This document shows positions 36,501-47,152 of a stretch of 64,000 nucleotides of DNA, piece by piece (position 1 is the stretch's first letter; each line of letters starts with the position of its first letter). The notes below the pieces were generated by a model that saw nothing but the letters and a program-made list of their open reading frames with translations, did not search any database and had not been told where the DNA came from. Made by a program: the position numbers and the translations under genes. Source of the DNA: Siphonodentalium dalli (lineage: Eukaryota; Mollusca; Scaphopoda; Gadilida; Siphonodentaliidae); contig CP136064.1 in assembly GCA_032622095.1 (NCBI GenBank), positions 176,406,247 through 176,470,246 of the forward strand, in the 5' to 3' direction.

Positions 36501-39500
36501 TACCGGAAAACCATGTGTTCTACTTAAACTCAACAAGGTGAGCACTCAGTTCCGCAAGTAGTTCTTGTTCTTAACTTTGCATATACTGCATAGTATTTAT
36601 TGCATGCACACATTTTATTGTTTCTTGTGACAATGTAATCATCAATAGAGTCCATTTTTGACAACTTGTATAGTACCGTATTGATTCTTTCTGATACATC
36701 AGTAGTATTCGGTACAGTTGATAACAATTAGGATCGCATTTTTGTTCCGCCCACGGCATGGGATATAAACATAGTTTAGTTGAGAGAATGGGAGCCTTAC
36801 CATACATGCCAGGCATGTGACAGCAACACATTGGAAACATGAGCGATGTGGTGAGCACATTCGTAACGGATATGGCTCAATCAAGCTTACATATTTTGTC
36901 TATAAAGGAGATGCATATAAGATAGGTTGATAAATACAAAAATATTTATATAATGACTTTGTATTCTCTGAAAAATACTTGCCATGATCACAACCATTTT
37001 CCAGCTGATTTAAATTTTGTGCGCACAGGTGAAACAAACGTTCTTTATTTCTACCATGTCAGGAATAGACTATTACGGAATGCACTTTTCTTTTCCATGC
37101 TGTGCACAGGCTGTTGCTTGTTTGGGACCCAAACACAGTGTTCAAAGTTGTATTTTTTATGACTTCAATAAGTCTTTCTGGGACATATAATGCCCATAGA
37201 GAAGGTAGTTTGAAGTATTTATCAACCTATTTCGATACCTGGAAAAAATAAAAATAAAATATTATTAGGTGTATTTTGGAGCACAAACTGCCATGCGGCT
37301 TTATACCCTACCCATGTGGTCAAACCAAATTTGCATGATAAGTGTGTATACCATTCCAACGTGTCAAATAAATCACAATAACGCGCCTTGTCAGAAGTAT
37401 TAAAATTTTGTGACCGCAAGTTTAGAAGTAATGTGGGCACTCACCAGTCTATTTAAAGGTATCAATCCGATCAGACGCTCCTAAATTACTATTTCTTTGG
37501 CTTCGGGGGTAAAAAATATTTGATTCGAGTTGAACCCACCCACCAAAGCTGAGTGATCAGATATCAATTTTTGAAGTTTGTTATTTCTCGAGGTGTGCAA
37601 TAATATGTGGCCCAGAAACACATGGTCAAACGGATGGTTTCGGACAAAATTGCGGATGAAGTGGTAATATGGTCAAATTTCATGATACTTTAGTGATAAT
37701 ACGGCCATATTTTGGTGAACAAAATGTTGATAAATAACAAGTTTGGGGAAATTTGATACCATAGTTGACAGAGGTTAGCATTTTGTTGCAATAATTCTAT
37801 TCTGATAACTAAAGCGTATTTTGAAGAAATGTTGTCGTTGTTGTATCTTGATGGTATGGGGACCATCTAATTGGATTGAGCACCGGTACCTTTAAAAAGC
37901 CGACAATTATCTGATCACATTTATATCTGGAACTGCGATTCAGATTTGATGGGATTCTCTTCTTTCCATTTGTGATGTCTCAGAATGGGCGCTATTTCAT
38001 TGGTTGTACATGCAGTGTTAAGCTCATTGCAGGGTGGAATCCAGTCTCTTTAACCCTTTCAGTGCCAAGTCCGATTTTTGTATCAACCCATATTTCCTTG
38101 ATCATTTATCAATTGTATTGATTATAATAATGTGATACATTGATCGAAAGAGCTTTAAGAGGGTTAAAAAACTGGGATAACAATTACAAACATAGCTTAA
38201 TAATTGCTTATATTTATTATCAAATTGTGAGATTGCAGGTCAATGATGTTTTGACAAATTTCCCACGCATAGCAAAATTTAGTAATGCAGAACACAGCGG
38301 CATATTCATAATTGGTTATACTCATCGTATCAGGGAGAGATTATTTTCAAGTTTTTTGAAATCAGTCAACCATATATACTGTCACTGATTATTTGTTTGC
38401 ATCTTGTTGTTTTTATAAATACTACTCTTTTCACACACACTCATTATTCCATATTTGGAAACAATTTATTACATCTTGGGGGAAAGCTCCGTCGTCCTAG
38501 AAATCAAATCTGAAATACAGTTCCACAACCGTAAATCTGATAAGATTATAGTTGGCATTTTAAACAGTTTACAGGTCAAGTTCGAATTTGGGTTCTTCCC
38601 ACCAATTTTCACCAGACTTATGGCTCTGCGTCAGAATTACCATGGGTGTGTTTTGCCACGATATTCTTGTTTGATTTTGTAATTCAAAAAAAATATTATA
38701 AATGTTTGTTGTGTGGTTAACATTTGAGAAGAAGCAGGTCAAGTTTATATAAATAATCACTTTCTGGTTCAACAGAATTTCATTATATTAAAATTGGTAT
38801 TTTCAAGTTGAAAAATTGTCATGGGTCGGTGGTCTTTCATTGAGTTATACCCTCCTAGTTCACTTAGAATTCACAATTATTAGATTATCCAGATAATAAT
38901 TTTAACAAATAAATGTTCAACATAATTTCATATTTGGTGTGCTGTTCACAATTGAGAAAACCCAAGTCAAGTCAACTTGGGTTCCAAATTTTTTTCACAG
39001 GATGTGAATCAGTGACCTTCTCTTGGATAGAAAATTGTCATTCTGCCCATCAATCTTATTTGTAACATATCTGAGTAATCAAGTTGTGTTTCTATTTCCA
39101 ATTTCTTAAAATCATATTTTTTACAGATCTTTGGATGGGAACCAAAGGCATTGAATGACAATTCTACAATCGAAAAACTTATTAATGTCAATGGAGGAGT
39201 AGCTACACAAAACGATGGAGATTCCATCACTGTTACATGCACTGGAGAGGTAATGACATTGTATTTATTATTATATAGGCAATATTTTATTAGTTGGTTT
39301 ACAACATTTTTATGTAAAATAAAAAAAATTCAACAGAGCATTCAGTTGACATTGATCTGTGTAATTGTGTTCGGGACAAGAATTTGCCTTAAAAAAATCC
39401 ACTTTATTCAGTTCTAAGCTAATAAAGTAGGTTTTTTGTTACATCTGGTGCAACATTCCTGTGGCAGTGCATTCTCTCATATATGCGAGTCACCCATAAG

Positions 39501-40449
39501 TCCTATCATAGGTTCTACGGACCCTACATTTTAACCCTAGTTATATTCCTGTTTAAATATATCATTTGTATTATGTTTCGGGATGTTCGGTGAAGAAATT
39601 ATTACGAACCGCAACCAATAATTCTATTGCAAAAAATCAAACAATAACAGCACGCCTGAACGGTCTATCTTGTGCGGAATGATGACAATTGGGTAGAATT
39701 TGCTCAGTACACTTATCTGGAGGTCGAGGAATCCAGAATGGTATTTACCCCAATGATGATACATAATGTTGCTGTTATCTCCCTTCTGTTAACCCTTATT
39801 ATAATCAATAAATTTGAAAAATGATCGACGAAATATGGGTTGATACAAAAATCGGACTTGGCACTGAAAGGGTTAAATGAGATAGTCAATGTTTTAAGGA
39901 CTTTTTTGATTATATATTGGAGAAAGTTGCACGAGTCTCCCGGTGCGGAGGGTTCAATAATTTAACGAATCTTCGTGAGTGAATGGAACCTTTTGCATCG
40001 ACGTTTGCAGGAGCCTATATTTAACTCTTTAAAAATGTATGTTTATGGTATTTTAGCAATTATGTTCAATGATGGGACATTGCAATGATTTTCGGTTTTT
40101 ATATTTTTCATTGAGATTTAATTATGAGAATAACAAGCATGTAATAAATAACAAACCGATAGTGGGGAGACAAATAAAGGAAATTAATAAAATATTTTCT
40201 TTGTTCCAGAATATGGCGGATAAGGATAACATCAACAGTATAACCTTTTACCCAAAGACTGGATTCAACTACAAATACTTCCCATTCGAAAACCAGGATG
40301 GCTACAGAGCTCCTTTGTTGATGGCCAAATTTGATGTTAAGCCCAATGTGGTGATCATGGTTGAATGCAAGCTGTGGGCAGAGGGAATCGAACATGACAA
40401 ACAGACAAGGAAAGGATTGGTGCACTTCGAACTCCTCATGGATGATTAA
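21408..40449 (+). CDS. ATP1B: Na+/K+-transporting ATPase beta subunit, six coding exons
   Basis: Coding exons 21408-21516, 32997-33137, 34222-34332, 36341-36537, 39127-39249 and 40210-40449 all have GT-AG boundaries and compatible phases (1,1,1,0,0). They join into 306 residues, the usual length of the family. The beta subunit is a type II membrane glycoprotein that pairs with the catalytic alpha subunit for folding and plasma-membrane delivery. Visible features are a cytoplasmic N-terminus with FLYNSEEGTVLGRNGKSW, one membrane span (about 39-62), and six extracellular cysteines at 137, 151, 162, 179, 224 and 280 (three canonical disulfides). N-glycosylation sequons are NCS at 161 and NST at 198. 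A YGYDTGKPC motif and the C-terminal FHFE-like strand are also present. The start at 21408 has A at -3 and fits the family; an in-frame ATG at 21303 would add 35 unrelated residues. An H+/K+-type beta subunit cannot be excluded from sequence alone. Confidence 0.93.
24106..24450 (-). repeat. 165-bp monomer repeat family, reverse fragment
   Basis: Starts ttttattagctcaagtttga, the reverse of the family's hairpin end, and continues with tcatcaccaaacttcat and gggtgacctctag. Decays rightward. Confidence 0.5.
24617..24920. mobile_element. Foldback MITE with 90-bp arms
   Basis: The left arm (ttaattcagattgtttggct) returns inverted at the right (atacaatctgaattaaaatg). Internal pieces such as cccagtttgcttcagc are also mirrored. 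Related arm sequence recurs at 25140 and 25776. Confidence 0.6.
25011..25628. mobile_element. TIR element containing a copy of the 205-bp repeat
   Basis: Inverted ends TACTCTTGAGTGCCTA and their reverse complement at 25611-25628, both followed inward by gtaca..gttgg motifs. A 205-bp insert (25143-25343) is flanked by atagtttcgatggat at 25132 and 25406, which looks like a target duplication. Confidence 0.5.
25632..26115. mobile_element. TIR MITE (actgtacactaaatcc family)
   Basis: Ends actgtacactaaatccagcc and ggccggatttagtgtacagt are inverted, and ttttatactcaacaa is mirrored further in. The interior contains an essentially identical second copy of the 205-bp segment seen at 25143-25343. A shorter relative lies at 55515-55765. 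Confidence 0.65.
27942..28145. mobile_element. Foldback MITE, CAGTAATGCC family (copy 1)
   Basis: Nearly the whole element is one inverted repeat. Its arms begin cag(t/c)aatgccctaaataat and run about 90 bp through aggatttagtcggaaatatg to a short loop. Related copies lie at 29292, 31190, 43422, 51711, 56366 and 60974; intact ones sit between TA dinucleotides, as in Tc1/mariner-type insertion. Confidence 0.75.
29292..29411. mobile_element. Foldback MITE, CAGTAATGCC family (copy 2, left arm truncated)
   Basis: Retains the loop region and the complete right arm ending ttagggcattactg before TA. The outer half of the left arm is missing. Confidence 0.7.
30655..31105. mobile_element. Nested foldback repeat (gaggtccccagagggtgaat)
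   Basis: Two short hairpins of atgaggt(c/t)cccagagggtg (30690-30780, 30985-31070) sit inside a larger inverted pair sharing tgcaaatagcatg and gtcatttgcagaatgagg. This gives a hairpin-within-hairpin layout. Non-coding, in ATP1B intron 1. Confidence 0.6.
31190..31344. mobile_element. Foldback MITE, CAGTAATGCC family (copy 3)
   Basis: Complete short copy flanked by TA on both sides (31188-31189, 31345-31346), with arms of about 70 bp. Confidence 0.75.
31447..31898. mobile_element. TTAA MITE, family 1 (copy 2)
   Basis: Left end TTAA-AGGAACTCAATCC, right end atgcatct-TTAA. Shares the interior acaacaacaacatttt and ttctaaccagtcaactatag-like segments with copy 4 at 51157. Confidence 0.65.
32997..33137 (+). 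CDS. ATP1B: ATP1B exon 2
   Basis: Encodes the transmembrane helix (FYVIYYIFLSGFWITTVVVF) and the start of the ectodomain. The acceptor follows ttccatttcag and the donor is gtaggt. Phase 1 on both sides. Confidence 0.92.
33896..34089. mobile_element. TTAA MITE, family 2 (cttatatatgcgag hairpins)
   Basis: Ends CCCTTCCATGACTGGAGC and tgtcatgaaaggg with TTAA on the right and TAAA on the left. The interior has palindromic gtctgcc..gggagcctcacatatataagagaat segments. Located in ATP1B intron 2. Confidence 0.6.
34222..34332 (+). CDS. ATP1B: ATP1B exon 3
   Basis: Encodes membrane-proximal ectodomain, including GLGYRP and SLIRFSKS, which correspond to the PGL.. and I.F segments of beta subunits. Acceptor atatttcag, donor gtaagt, phase 1 on both sides. 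Confidence 0.9.
34370..35480 (+). repeat. 162-bp tandem array within a hairpin-flanked repeat, ATP1B intron 3
   Basis: The block caccgtt(g/a)gc..gataactc recurs at 34580, 34742, 34903 and 35064 (periods 162, 161, 161). The unit also contains atatttggtatatgagtctc and gttcgaaaaccaggttt. A hairpin of the ttttagtcgagtttttt type borders it at 34380-34425, with a related one at 35190. A diverged relative lies at 33380-33780. Non-coding; the open frames mirror the unit. Confidence 0.75.
35485..35960 (-). repeat. 165-bp monomer repeat family, reverse copy in intron 3
   Basis: Two monomers with the (reverse) aaaacatgg(c/ct)..gcctgtggccat and ttcatatgga(t/a)cttcg signatures. They end at 35932-35960 with the reverse complement of the family start, tgacactgtagctcaac. 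See the full-length forward copy at 49620-50790. Confidence 0.65.
36341..36537 (+). CDS. ATP1B: ATP1B exon 4
   Basis: Carries four of the six conserved ectodomain cysteines (137, 151, 162, 179), the NCS glycosylation sequon and the YGYDTGKPC-x-LLKLNK block typical of the family. Acceptor ttattttag, donor gtgagc, ends in phase 0. Confidence 0.93.
37453..37895. mobile_element. TTAA MITE, family 1 (copy 3)
   Basis: TTAA at 37453 and 37892; inverted ends AGGTATCAATCCGATC and gattgagcaccggtacct. Contains ctttggcttcgggggtaaaa. In ATP1B intron 4. Confidence 0.68.
38050..38167 (+). mobile_element. Short TTAA MITE (ccctttcagtgcc) left of exon 5
   Basis: TTAA-CCCTTTCAGTGCC...agaggg-TTAA with 110 bp between. 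About 75 bp of it reappears in reverse at 39789-39876. Confidence 0.65.
39127..39249 (+). CDS. ATP1B: ATP1B exon 5
   Basis: Forty-one codons, phase 0 at both ends, beginning IFGWEP and ending VTCTGE with the fifth conserved Cys. It contains the NST sequon. Corresponds in position and phase to the - strand exon at 61245-61346. Flanked by two opposite MITEs at 38050 and 39789. Confidence 0.92.
39455..39540. repeat. Fragment of TTAA MITE family 2
   Basis: Contains gcagtgcattctctcatata and gcgagtcacccata as in the copy at 52010. Both ends are missing or degraded. Confidence 0.5.
39789..39876 (-). mobile_element. Short TTAA MITE right of exon 5, opposite orientation
   Basis: TTAA-CCCTTATTATAATCAAT...ggcactgaaaggg-TTAA, 80 bp between. 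Its reverse complement matches 38050-38130 over about 75 bp, including tatcaacccatatttc. Confidence 0.65.
40210..40449 (+). CDS. ATP1B: ATP1B exon 6 (terminal)
   Basis: 240 nt ending in TAA. Encodes the immunoglobulin-like C-terminal part with FKYFP-type aromatic cluster (YKYFPFE), VECKLWAEGI with the sixth Cys, and the VHFEL strand. AATAAA at 40448-40453 overlaps the stop codon; the polyadenylation signal actually used is unknown. The paralogue's last exon is the same length. Confidence 0.93.
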   Translation, partial: NMADKDNINSITFYPKTGFNYKYFPFENQDGYRAPLLMAKFDVKPNVVIMVECKLWAEGIEHDKQTRKGLVHFELLMDD

Positions 40450-43421
40450 TAAAAACAATAGCATTAGGTTCTACCAATTCATTTCTTTTGTGAGGTTCCT
40501 AGAAACAAGGCTAAATGCTCTGATGAAAAGTAAAAAGAGATTCAAGAAAAATTTCCAGTGTTAAATGTTGTTCAGGGTGTTTAGTTGTTTCTTCTCATCA
40601 CCCAAATGCAAATGTAATATTTAACCTTTAAATGCTTCAAATTATTGAAGGTGTGGACTCAATTTCCTGCTCTTATTTAGAAATCAGACTAAGAAATCAT
40701 TGCTCGTCAAATCTTTTGAAAATTTGACTTATCTTAGCTTAGCGCCACTTTTCTAGGAATTTCATTTTGTTCATGGTTGATGTATGATGTTGAATGTCAG
40801 TTCAAGTGCCACTTGTTGAGGGGGGATAACACATGGTTGCTTACAATGTCCATGTAGTTCCATATAACTGATACTTGTGTACATTTGACTCCATAATTTC
40901 ACAGTTGATTCATTTTCAATAACACTGAGGGCATCCCTTGTTTGGTAAATTGGCATAGTTCATTAAATTATACAGCCACAGTCTGGGAGCATGTTAAATT
41001 AACTCAAGATGCTAAATTTTGGCAATTCCAGAATCATTGTAACCAAAGTTCATCTGTTAACGTTTTTGGCTTTCCAAGCAATGTATCTAAAATTGCCAAT
41101 TTATAAGGGGAGGGGGGGGGGGGGGGGCAATGTAGATTTTCACTATAAGAATGAATATGCATATGTTGTAATTTTTCCCCTTTCCTATTGATTGAGTCAG
41201 ATGTCACTTGTGTTACTATTTGGAATGATTTATGAACTTTGATGTATAAAGAGATTTATTGTTGAAACAAATAAGCAATTTTTAGTATTTATCTTGTTAA
41301 AAAACTGATTTTTATTATGGACATGTTCCGATCCTGTAAATATTTTTAATTCTTGCTGACCATTGTTTATCCAGATTAAAAATTTAAAACCATAAGAATC
41401 TCCAGATATAAGCATTGAATAGCTATTTTACATCTTGAAAGACTCTTATATTAAGTTCTATAATAGTACATGAAAACATAGCTGAATTAGTCCGAATTGT
41501 TATTTTTCTCCTCATCTTCAAATAATTTCTTGCCTTCAATTTGAATTGTGTTATATCATTCCATAATTTATTAAAATTGCAATATATATCAACCATATGT
41601 ATCAACCAAAGACTAGAAGTATTCATAATAGTCACACCATAAGTGGTCTGATATGTAAAAAATAGTCCATTGACTTTGAATAATTGATTCAAGTTTATGA
41701 AAATATATTGTTCTTTTTAAAATTGCTTTTAACGCAACTTTATAAAGATTTTTTCACAGAGCCTATAATAGATTTACACTCCTCATGGCTTGTCTGATTA
41801 AATTATTGATTTGACAGGATATTGTCTTATAAATAATATTTTTACAGTATTGTCCCTTTAGAGTAAAAATCCCTTTGAATCTCAAGTTTCTTAATATTTA
41901 CATACTCATTATTCCTGAGAGATTTAATGTTTGAAAACTCTCTCTTTTTTAATTTGAGTTTCAGCTTATTTCAGTGAAGGTATTCAAGCTCTATCGACTC
42001 AACCCCAAACATTCCTATTGGCAGATGTGCATAGCTTTGCTTTTCATCAGATGTTGAGAATTGACTTCATTCAGCATTGTTTGCTCATAGCCTAGCTAAA
42101 TCACTTGAATAGTATAAAAATATAAATTTTTCAAATTTATTTGCATTCCATCCCGATATTAGCACACATCTGTGGACAATTATTAGCATGAACCAAATTA
42201 CTGTTATTTTAAGTCCCCTCGCACTGTAATATATTTTATGATTCAGTGTAGTTAGAGATTCATGGATAACATAAAGCAATTCAGTTGCTTACTGATAATT
42301 TGAAAATTAATATTCACCGCTACTCTACATTTAATCATATGTCTTTATTCACCACTTTTGGTTGTGCCATCACCATATTCATTTCTAGATATTCAGAATT
42401 AGTATTTGTTAACACCAATTGAATATAGATTGTCTAAATTCTTGCATAATATTCTCTATAATTGTTGTGCTGTTAGGGTTTTCATAATTAGATAGACATT
42501 TAAACATTTTGCATGTGAAATTCACTCTTTTATCATCTAGAGAATTCTGTATGTCACAAATTTAAAGCCTGACCATCTGATTTGACAAGCTGAAATCTTA
42601 ACATCATTATTTTTTTTATGACAAATCTCTTCGGGGGGGGGGGGGGGGGGGGGGGGGGGTGGTTACTGTACTGTCAGTCATGCAAATATTTCAGAAAAAT
42701 TATTAAGTCATTTAAAGTCGTAAAATGCTAGAATTTTTTGCAAATTATATAAATATGCACTGGATCAAAGTGTTACAGTAAACAAATGGTGCAATTTGTG
42801 GAAAATAGAAAAAATAAATTATAATTTATCTATATTGTATACCTGGCAGTTAACGGTTGACAGTTTCCATTTTTTTTTTAACCAAAACAATGTTATAATA
42901 CTGCCAGTAATTTGACAGGTGTCATAAAACCAAGTAGTCAGGCTTTAATATCCTTAGAAATATTTCATGAAAAACCTATGGTACAATTGTTATCGGTAAC
43001 AAATGTGTTCCGAGATCTCATATCAGTATCTTACAAGATTCCTGCCCTGGAGATGTGTATAAGTGGATACACAGGATCTCATTGTGCATTTTTAGTACTG
43101 TCTGATTACCATATATGTATTAATATATATCTGCAGCGATAAAGGTTCATGGTCTAAGCCTGAGAATGATGAAGTGTGTCCATTTGTTCATCAGATCAAT
43201 TATGAATTGCTGTTTATACATGGTGTCAAGAAACCAGAATCAAAAGCGCATTTTCTGCAGCATTATAATGTGGCATGATAGCAATTTGTAATTGATTCAG
43301 TGATTAATTCACATGTTTTGGTTAATTACTTTTAGGCCAATATAAAAAAATGCTAGATTCTCATCCCCTTCCAACCCTATTTTGCCCCCCGCCCCTCGAA
43401 TTGTTTTATTTGGATAAAGTA
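40450..43421. other. Downstream of ATP1B: presumed 3' UTR then intergenic
   Basis: No gene or repeat family recognised. Notable are G homopolymers at 41112-41127 and 42633-42659. AT-rich unique sequence predominates. Where the ATP1B transcript ends cannot be told. Confidence 0.4.
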
Positions 43422-43529
43422 CAGTAATGCCCTAAGTAATCGACTCTTTAACCACAGCAGAATTATGGGTAACTTTTCAGGATTTAGTCGGAAATATGAC
43501 TTGTTGCCATTCATCGGAAAGCTCTCCCC
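43422..43529. mobile_element. Foldback MITE, CAGTAATGCC family (copy 4, half)
   Basis: Complete left arm after TA, ending at ggaaagctctcc. The right arm is replaced by unrelated sequence with ctcggagag-type motifs (43530-43880). Confidence 0.65.
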
Positions 43530-44545
43530 GAGAGAGGATGAGTCTCTAGTAATTTATTTATATTGGCCTCGGAGAGCCTGGGTTATGTGTGATGAACTTG
43601 TTAGCAGACATTGACCCTATGGAAGCAGCATTAAAATCATTACAGTATATTAATATAAACAGTATGAAATTTCATGTATTCTTATTTTATCCTCCGAGAG
43701 GTCGTAAGCTGTACTGTCATCTTACATATTGTTTTTACGGCAGCAACCTTTGGGAATGCCACTTGAAATCCTCGGAAAAACAACATTGACAAATCCAATT
43801 TATGGTCTATTCTGGCACATCAATGTTCACAAGTTATATTGACTTTCAATGTTTAAAGAATCTCTCGGAGGGGAAACAAATGAGTAACAGCCTTGTGACC
43901 CTAATTCTCACTGAACAAAGGTCACATTCCAGCATTTCAACAGAATCTGTTTTGTTGCATATGTCACAGATCTTTTTATTTGAAATGTATGTTTTTAAAA
44001 AATGTAGAATAAAAATAAATGTTTAGATCATTTTTATCCCAATTGTTCTGTATTTCTCCCCATTGCACAATTTTGTTACTGAACTTATGAAATGTTTTGT
44101 CTCCCAGATAAAAATAATCACAAGCACAGAAAATCAACAAGATGCAATCATGCTAGCAAAGATAATGATGTAACTGAATATCTCAAGCATAAAATCACAA
44201 TTGATTGTATGCTTAAAGTGATGTGAAACACTCCAGTAGGGTGATCAAATAGAAATGGTGAATAATCTTCCTCAAAGGAGTTATATTTTATAAATATTAT
44301 ATCCAAATTGACAACACACACACCGTCATTCTTATATGTTAATGAAATACAGTGACTCGAGATGGCGAAATGATATTCATAAGTTTATCGCTGACAGTTG
44401 CATCCCGAATCTAGAAGTCAAAATTAACATTTGAGCTTAGTTCAGATGTTTTCAATGGAGTGGTATGGTTGATTTGCTTCAGATTTTCGGCCATGTTGGT
44501 ATAATGCTACATTCGCCCAAGTTGGCATGGTGCCTGAATACTAAC
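43530..44545. other. Intergenic, no gene seen
   Basis: Contains scattered ccgagag/ctctcgg motifs at 43535, 43568, 43692 and 43863 that may be degraded inverted ends. Nothing coding is supported. Confidence 0.35.
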
Positions 44546-44775
44546 TTAACAGTTTCACGTACCCGAACAAGTGCATAGTGCGAAAACTGCCAATGCTAGG
44601 GAGCCTCGCATATAATAGAATACGTTGGCCTAACAATATTTACCATGACCTTGTAAGCCAGTGCATTCTCTTATAAATGAGAGGCTCCCTATGGGAGACT
44701 TGCATATATAAGAAAATGCACTGGCACATGATCTTTAATGCTGCCCCAATGCAGCTCCCATCATGACGGGGTTAA
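44546..44775. mobile_element. TTAA MITE, family 2 (copy)
   Basis: The right end tcccatcatgacgggg-TTAA is clear; the left end TTAA-cagtttcacg is diverged. The interior shows the usual paired gaggctcccta / gggagacttgcatatataag palindromes. Confidence 0.55.
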
Positions 44776-45835
44776 TCTGGCCTGCAATGACTGGACAAAA
44801 CCTGTTGCATGCACAGTTAGATAACATAAAATTGATAAAAATAAGTACCTGTATAAAAAGACAAGGCTCCTAAGTCGAGTCCTAACTCCCAAAATGTAGA
44901 ATTTTCACATTTGTTCCTTGTTTCAGATTATAAATGAGTAAAAAAGGAAGGTCAGAGCCGGCAATATCTGTGATTAAATACGACAGGTGATTTTTTCCGC
45001 TAAAGGAAGCCTTTCACACTGAACTAGATGGATATATGTCCTGCTTTGTAAACCACAGTAGGAAAGGGTTAACTTTTTGGTCACCTCCCGACGCCCATTG
45101 TCTTGCTCAGATTAGTCACGCATGAACTGTCCCAATATAAACCGCTGTACACGACGGGGACACTTTAGTTTTATTCCTACTGCGAAATAAACAAGATCTA
45201 AAGGACGTATCTTTTTGAATTTGTGTTGAACACACCTCAACCAATTAAATTTTTCGATACAATATATCTTTTGGTTGCCTCCTCGTTCATTTTATATTTT
45301 CGGTTTTGAATTCATGGACCGTTTCCCTTAAAACATACAATTGTTCCGTGTTTTCTAACAGGACGGAATCAACCATCGCGTCTGAAAATTGACAAATTCG
45401 TCATAGACCGGCCATCGTTTCATTGCCTTACGAGGCGCATAGATTATTGTGAGAAATACATCTATGGAAATTATTATAGAACCTATAAGGTATGATAGAT
45501 TTGGTCCGATCGAAATTGCCACATGGTTCGCTAAAACGAAGTATCCTAATTTCGTGCGAATTTTTAGTGCTACGAATCAGTAGTGTCATTATTAATTTCA
45601 GACAGGAATTGATATCCGTCAAGTGTCAGAATTCTGCTCATGGTTCGATTCTCGTAACAGAGCATCAACTTCACTGTAGAATTTAGAACTGCTATCATTT
45701 GATGATTGCAAACATGACATGCCATTGTCCCCCGGACATCATAGCTATTGATCAATCTCAGCCATGTGGGTCGATTTAATATCTATATCGTTGTTTCTGC
45801 TCTGATGAACAATAGCTGCGATTCTACGTGTATTG

Positions 45836-45970
45836 CTCTCAGGTGCATGATAATCGTGATGGCCTCATAATAGTGATCTGTGGAGATTCCGACTAAAATT
45901 AATAATGATGAGAATTTGTGAATTTTCTCCAAAATTAACTATGCTGACATTGTTATTTGGCTCCTGAGAG
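45836..45970. mobile_element. Small TIR MITE (ctctcaggtgc), copy 1
   Basis: Ends ctctcaggtgc and ggctcctgagag are inverted. The body includes ataatagtgat and gaattttctccaaaatta, shared with the copy at 46681. Confidence 0.55.
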
Positions 45971-46680
45971 TAAAGACTATGTTCGTTATGACCTGTACAG
46001 ATATGTTGTCGTGGGTGCTGACACTCTCAAGAAGGCGGAGCTCTGTGCGCTTCGGTCTGTGCTGTATTTCCTTAAACAGGACCACTTAGGTAGGGGGAGT
46101 TCCTCTCTTTATCATATGGCTATTAAATTCAATAAGTAAAAACGCGCCATTTGGGATGTGTGTCCTTTACTGAAATTCGTATGATAATATCATTTGTTTC
46201 CATCCTAGAGGAGCCATCTTTTGAGCAGATCTTCCCCTAGTTTGCTGCGTGCTTCATACTAACCTACCTATAACACACCTAGGTCGTTCTGCTGCATGTT
46301 TGGGGAAAGTGACATGATGTTCTGTGCCGAGGCTCAGACCTGAATATTACGTTTGGTGACCGTGACAATTTACCCGTGTTTATCATCTGACTGCATTGTA
46401 CATCTTTTGTTCTGATTTTGGTTGTCAACTGTCTGAATATTTAACTACGGTCGTTTAATTACGTACATTATATAGATATGATCTGTGCGCCTTCATTTCT
46501 TAAAGTCAGATCGCGGTTGGTATTCCATATTCATAAAAGTATTGTTAATAAAAGTCATGCTCCGTATATTTTTGACATGTTGAAATTTTTGAAAAAATAA
46601 GTTGTTGCATACAAACTCTGTGCATTTTTTGTGTCATCACCCAGCCTTCCCGCCCCAACATACACATTTTGTAGTTTGTT
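45971..46680. other. Intergenic between two related MITEs
   Basis: Includes a 60-codon open frame (45957-46139) starting inside the MITE end, with the protein-like stretch VVVGADTLKKAELCALR. No domain is recognised. Otherwise featureless. Confidence 0.3.
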
Positions 46681-46843
46681 TCTCAGGTGCCTAATGGTCG
46701 TGAGGGCCTAATAATAGTGAAGTGTGTGGATTTAGGCTGAAAATAATAGTAGTGATTGCAAATTTCGATCCAAATAATAGTGATCGTTGGGAATTTTCTC
46801 CAAAATTAATACTCGTACCAACACTATTGTTTGGCACCTGAGA
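46681..46843. mobile_element. Small TIR MITE (tctcaggtgcc), copy 2
   Basis: Inverted ends tctcaggtgcc and ggcacctgaga; interior repeats of aataatagtgat. Same family as 45836-45970. Confidence 0.6.
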
Positions 46844-47152
46844 GTAGTAGTTTGCTTTCTCAGTGGCTGCTCTGGGTCACCTGCGGTATTCGGCCATGAG
46901 CTCCATGTGCTTATGGCTGTTAAATATATATATTTAGTGATACATTGGATCATGCCAGGGATCTGTGCTCTGGCTCCGATCATTGGATTGATGCAGCTTT
47001 GGTAGGGCCTTCTGACATGATCTCATGATGACTTATATATCACCCTGATATATCTATTATATCATTTTATATATCTATATACGTGAAAGATTTGTATCAC
47101 AGGGTTTCTGCATGCAATGATATCTTGTGATACATAGGTACGTCAGAGACAT

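Noticed and set aside
40108-40464. 118-codon - strand frame
   Set aside because: It is the antisense shadow of ATP1B exon 6.
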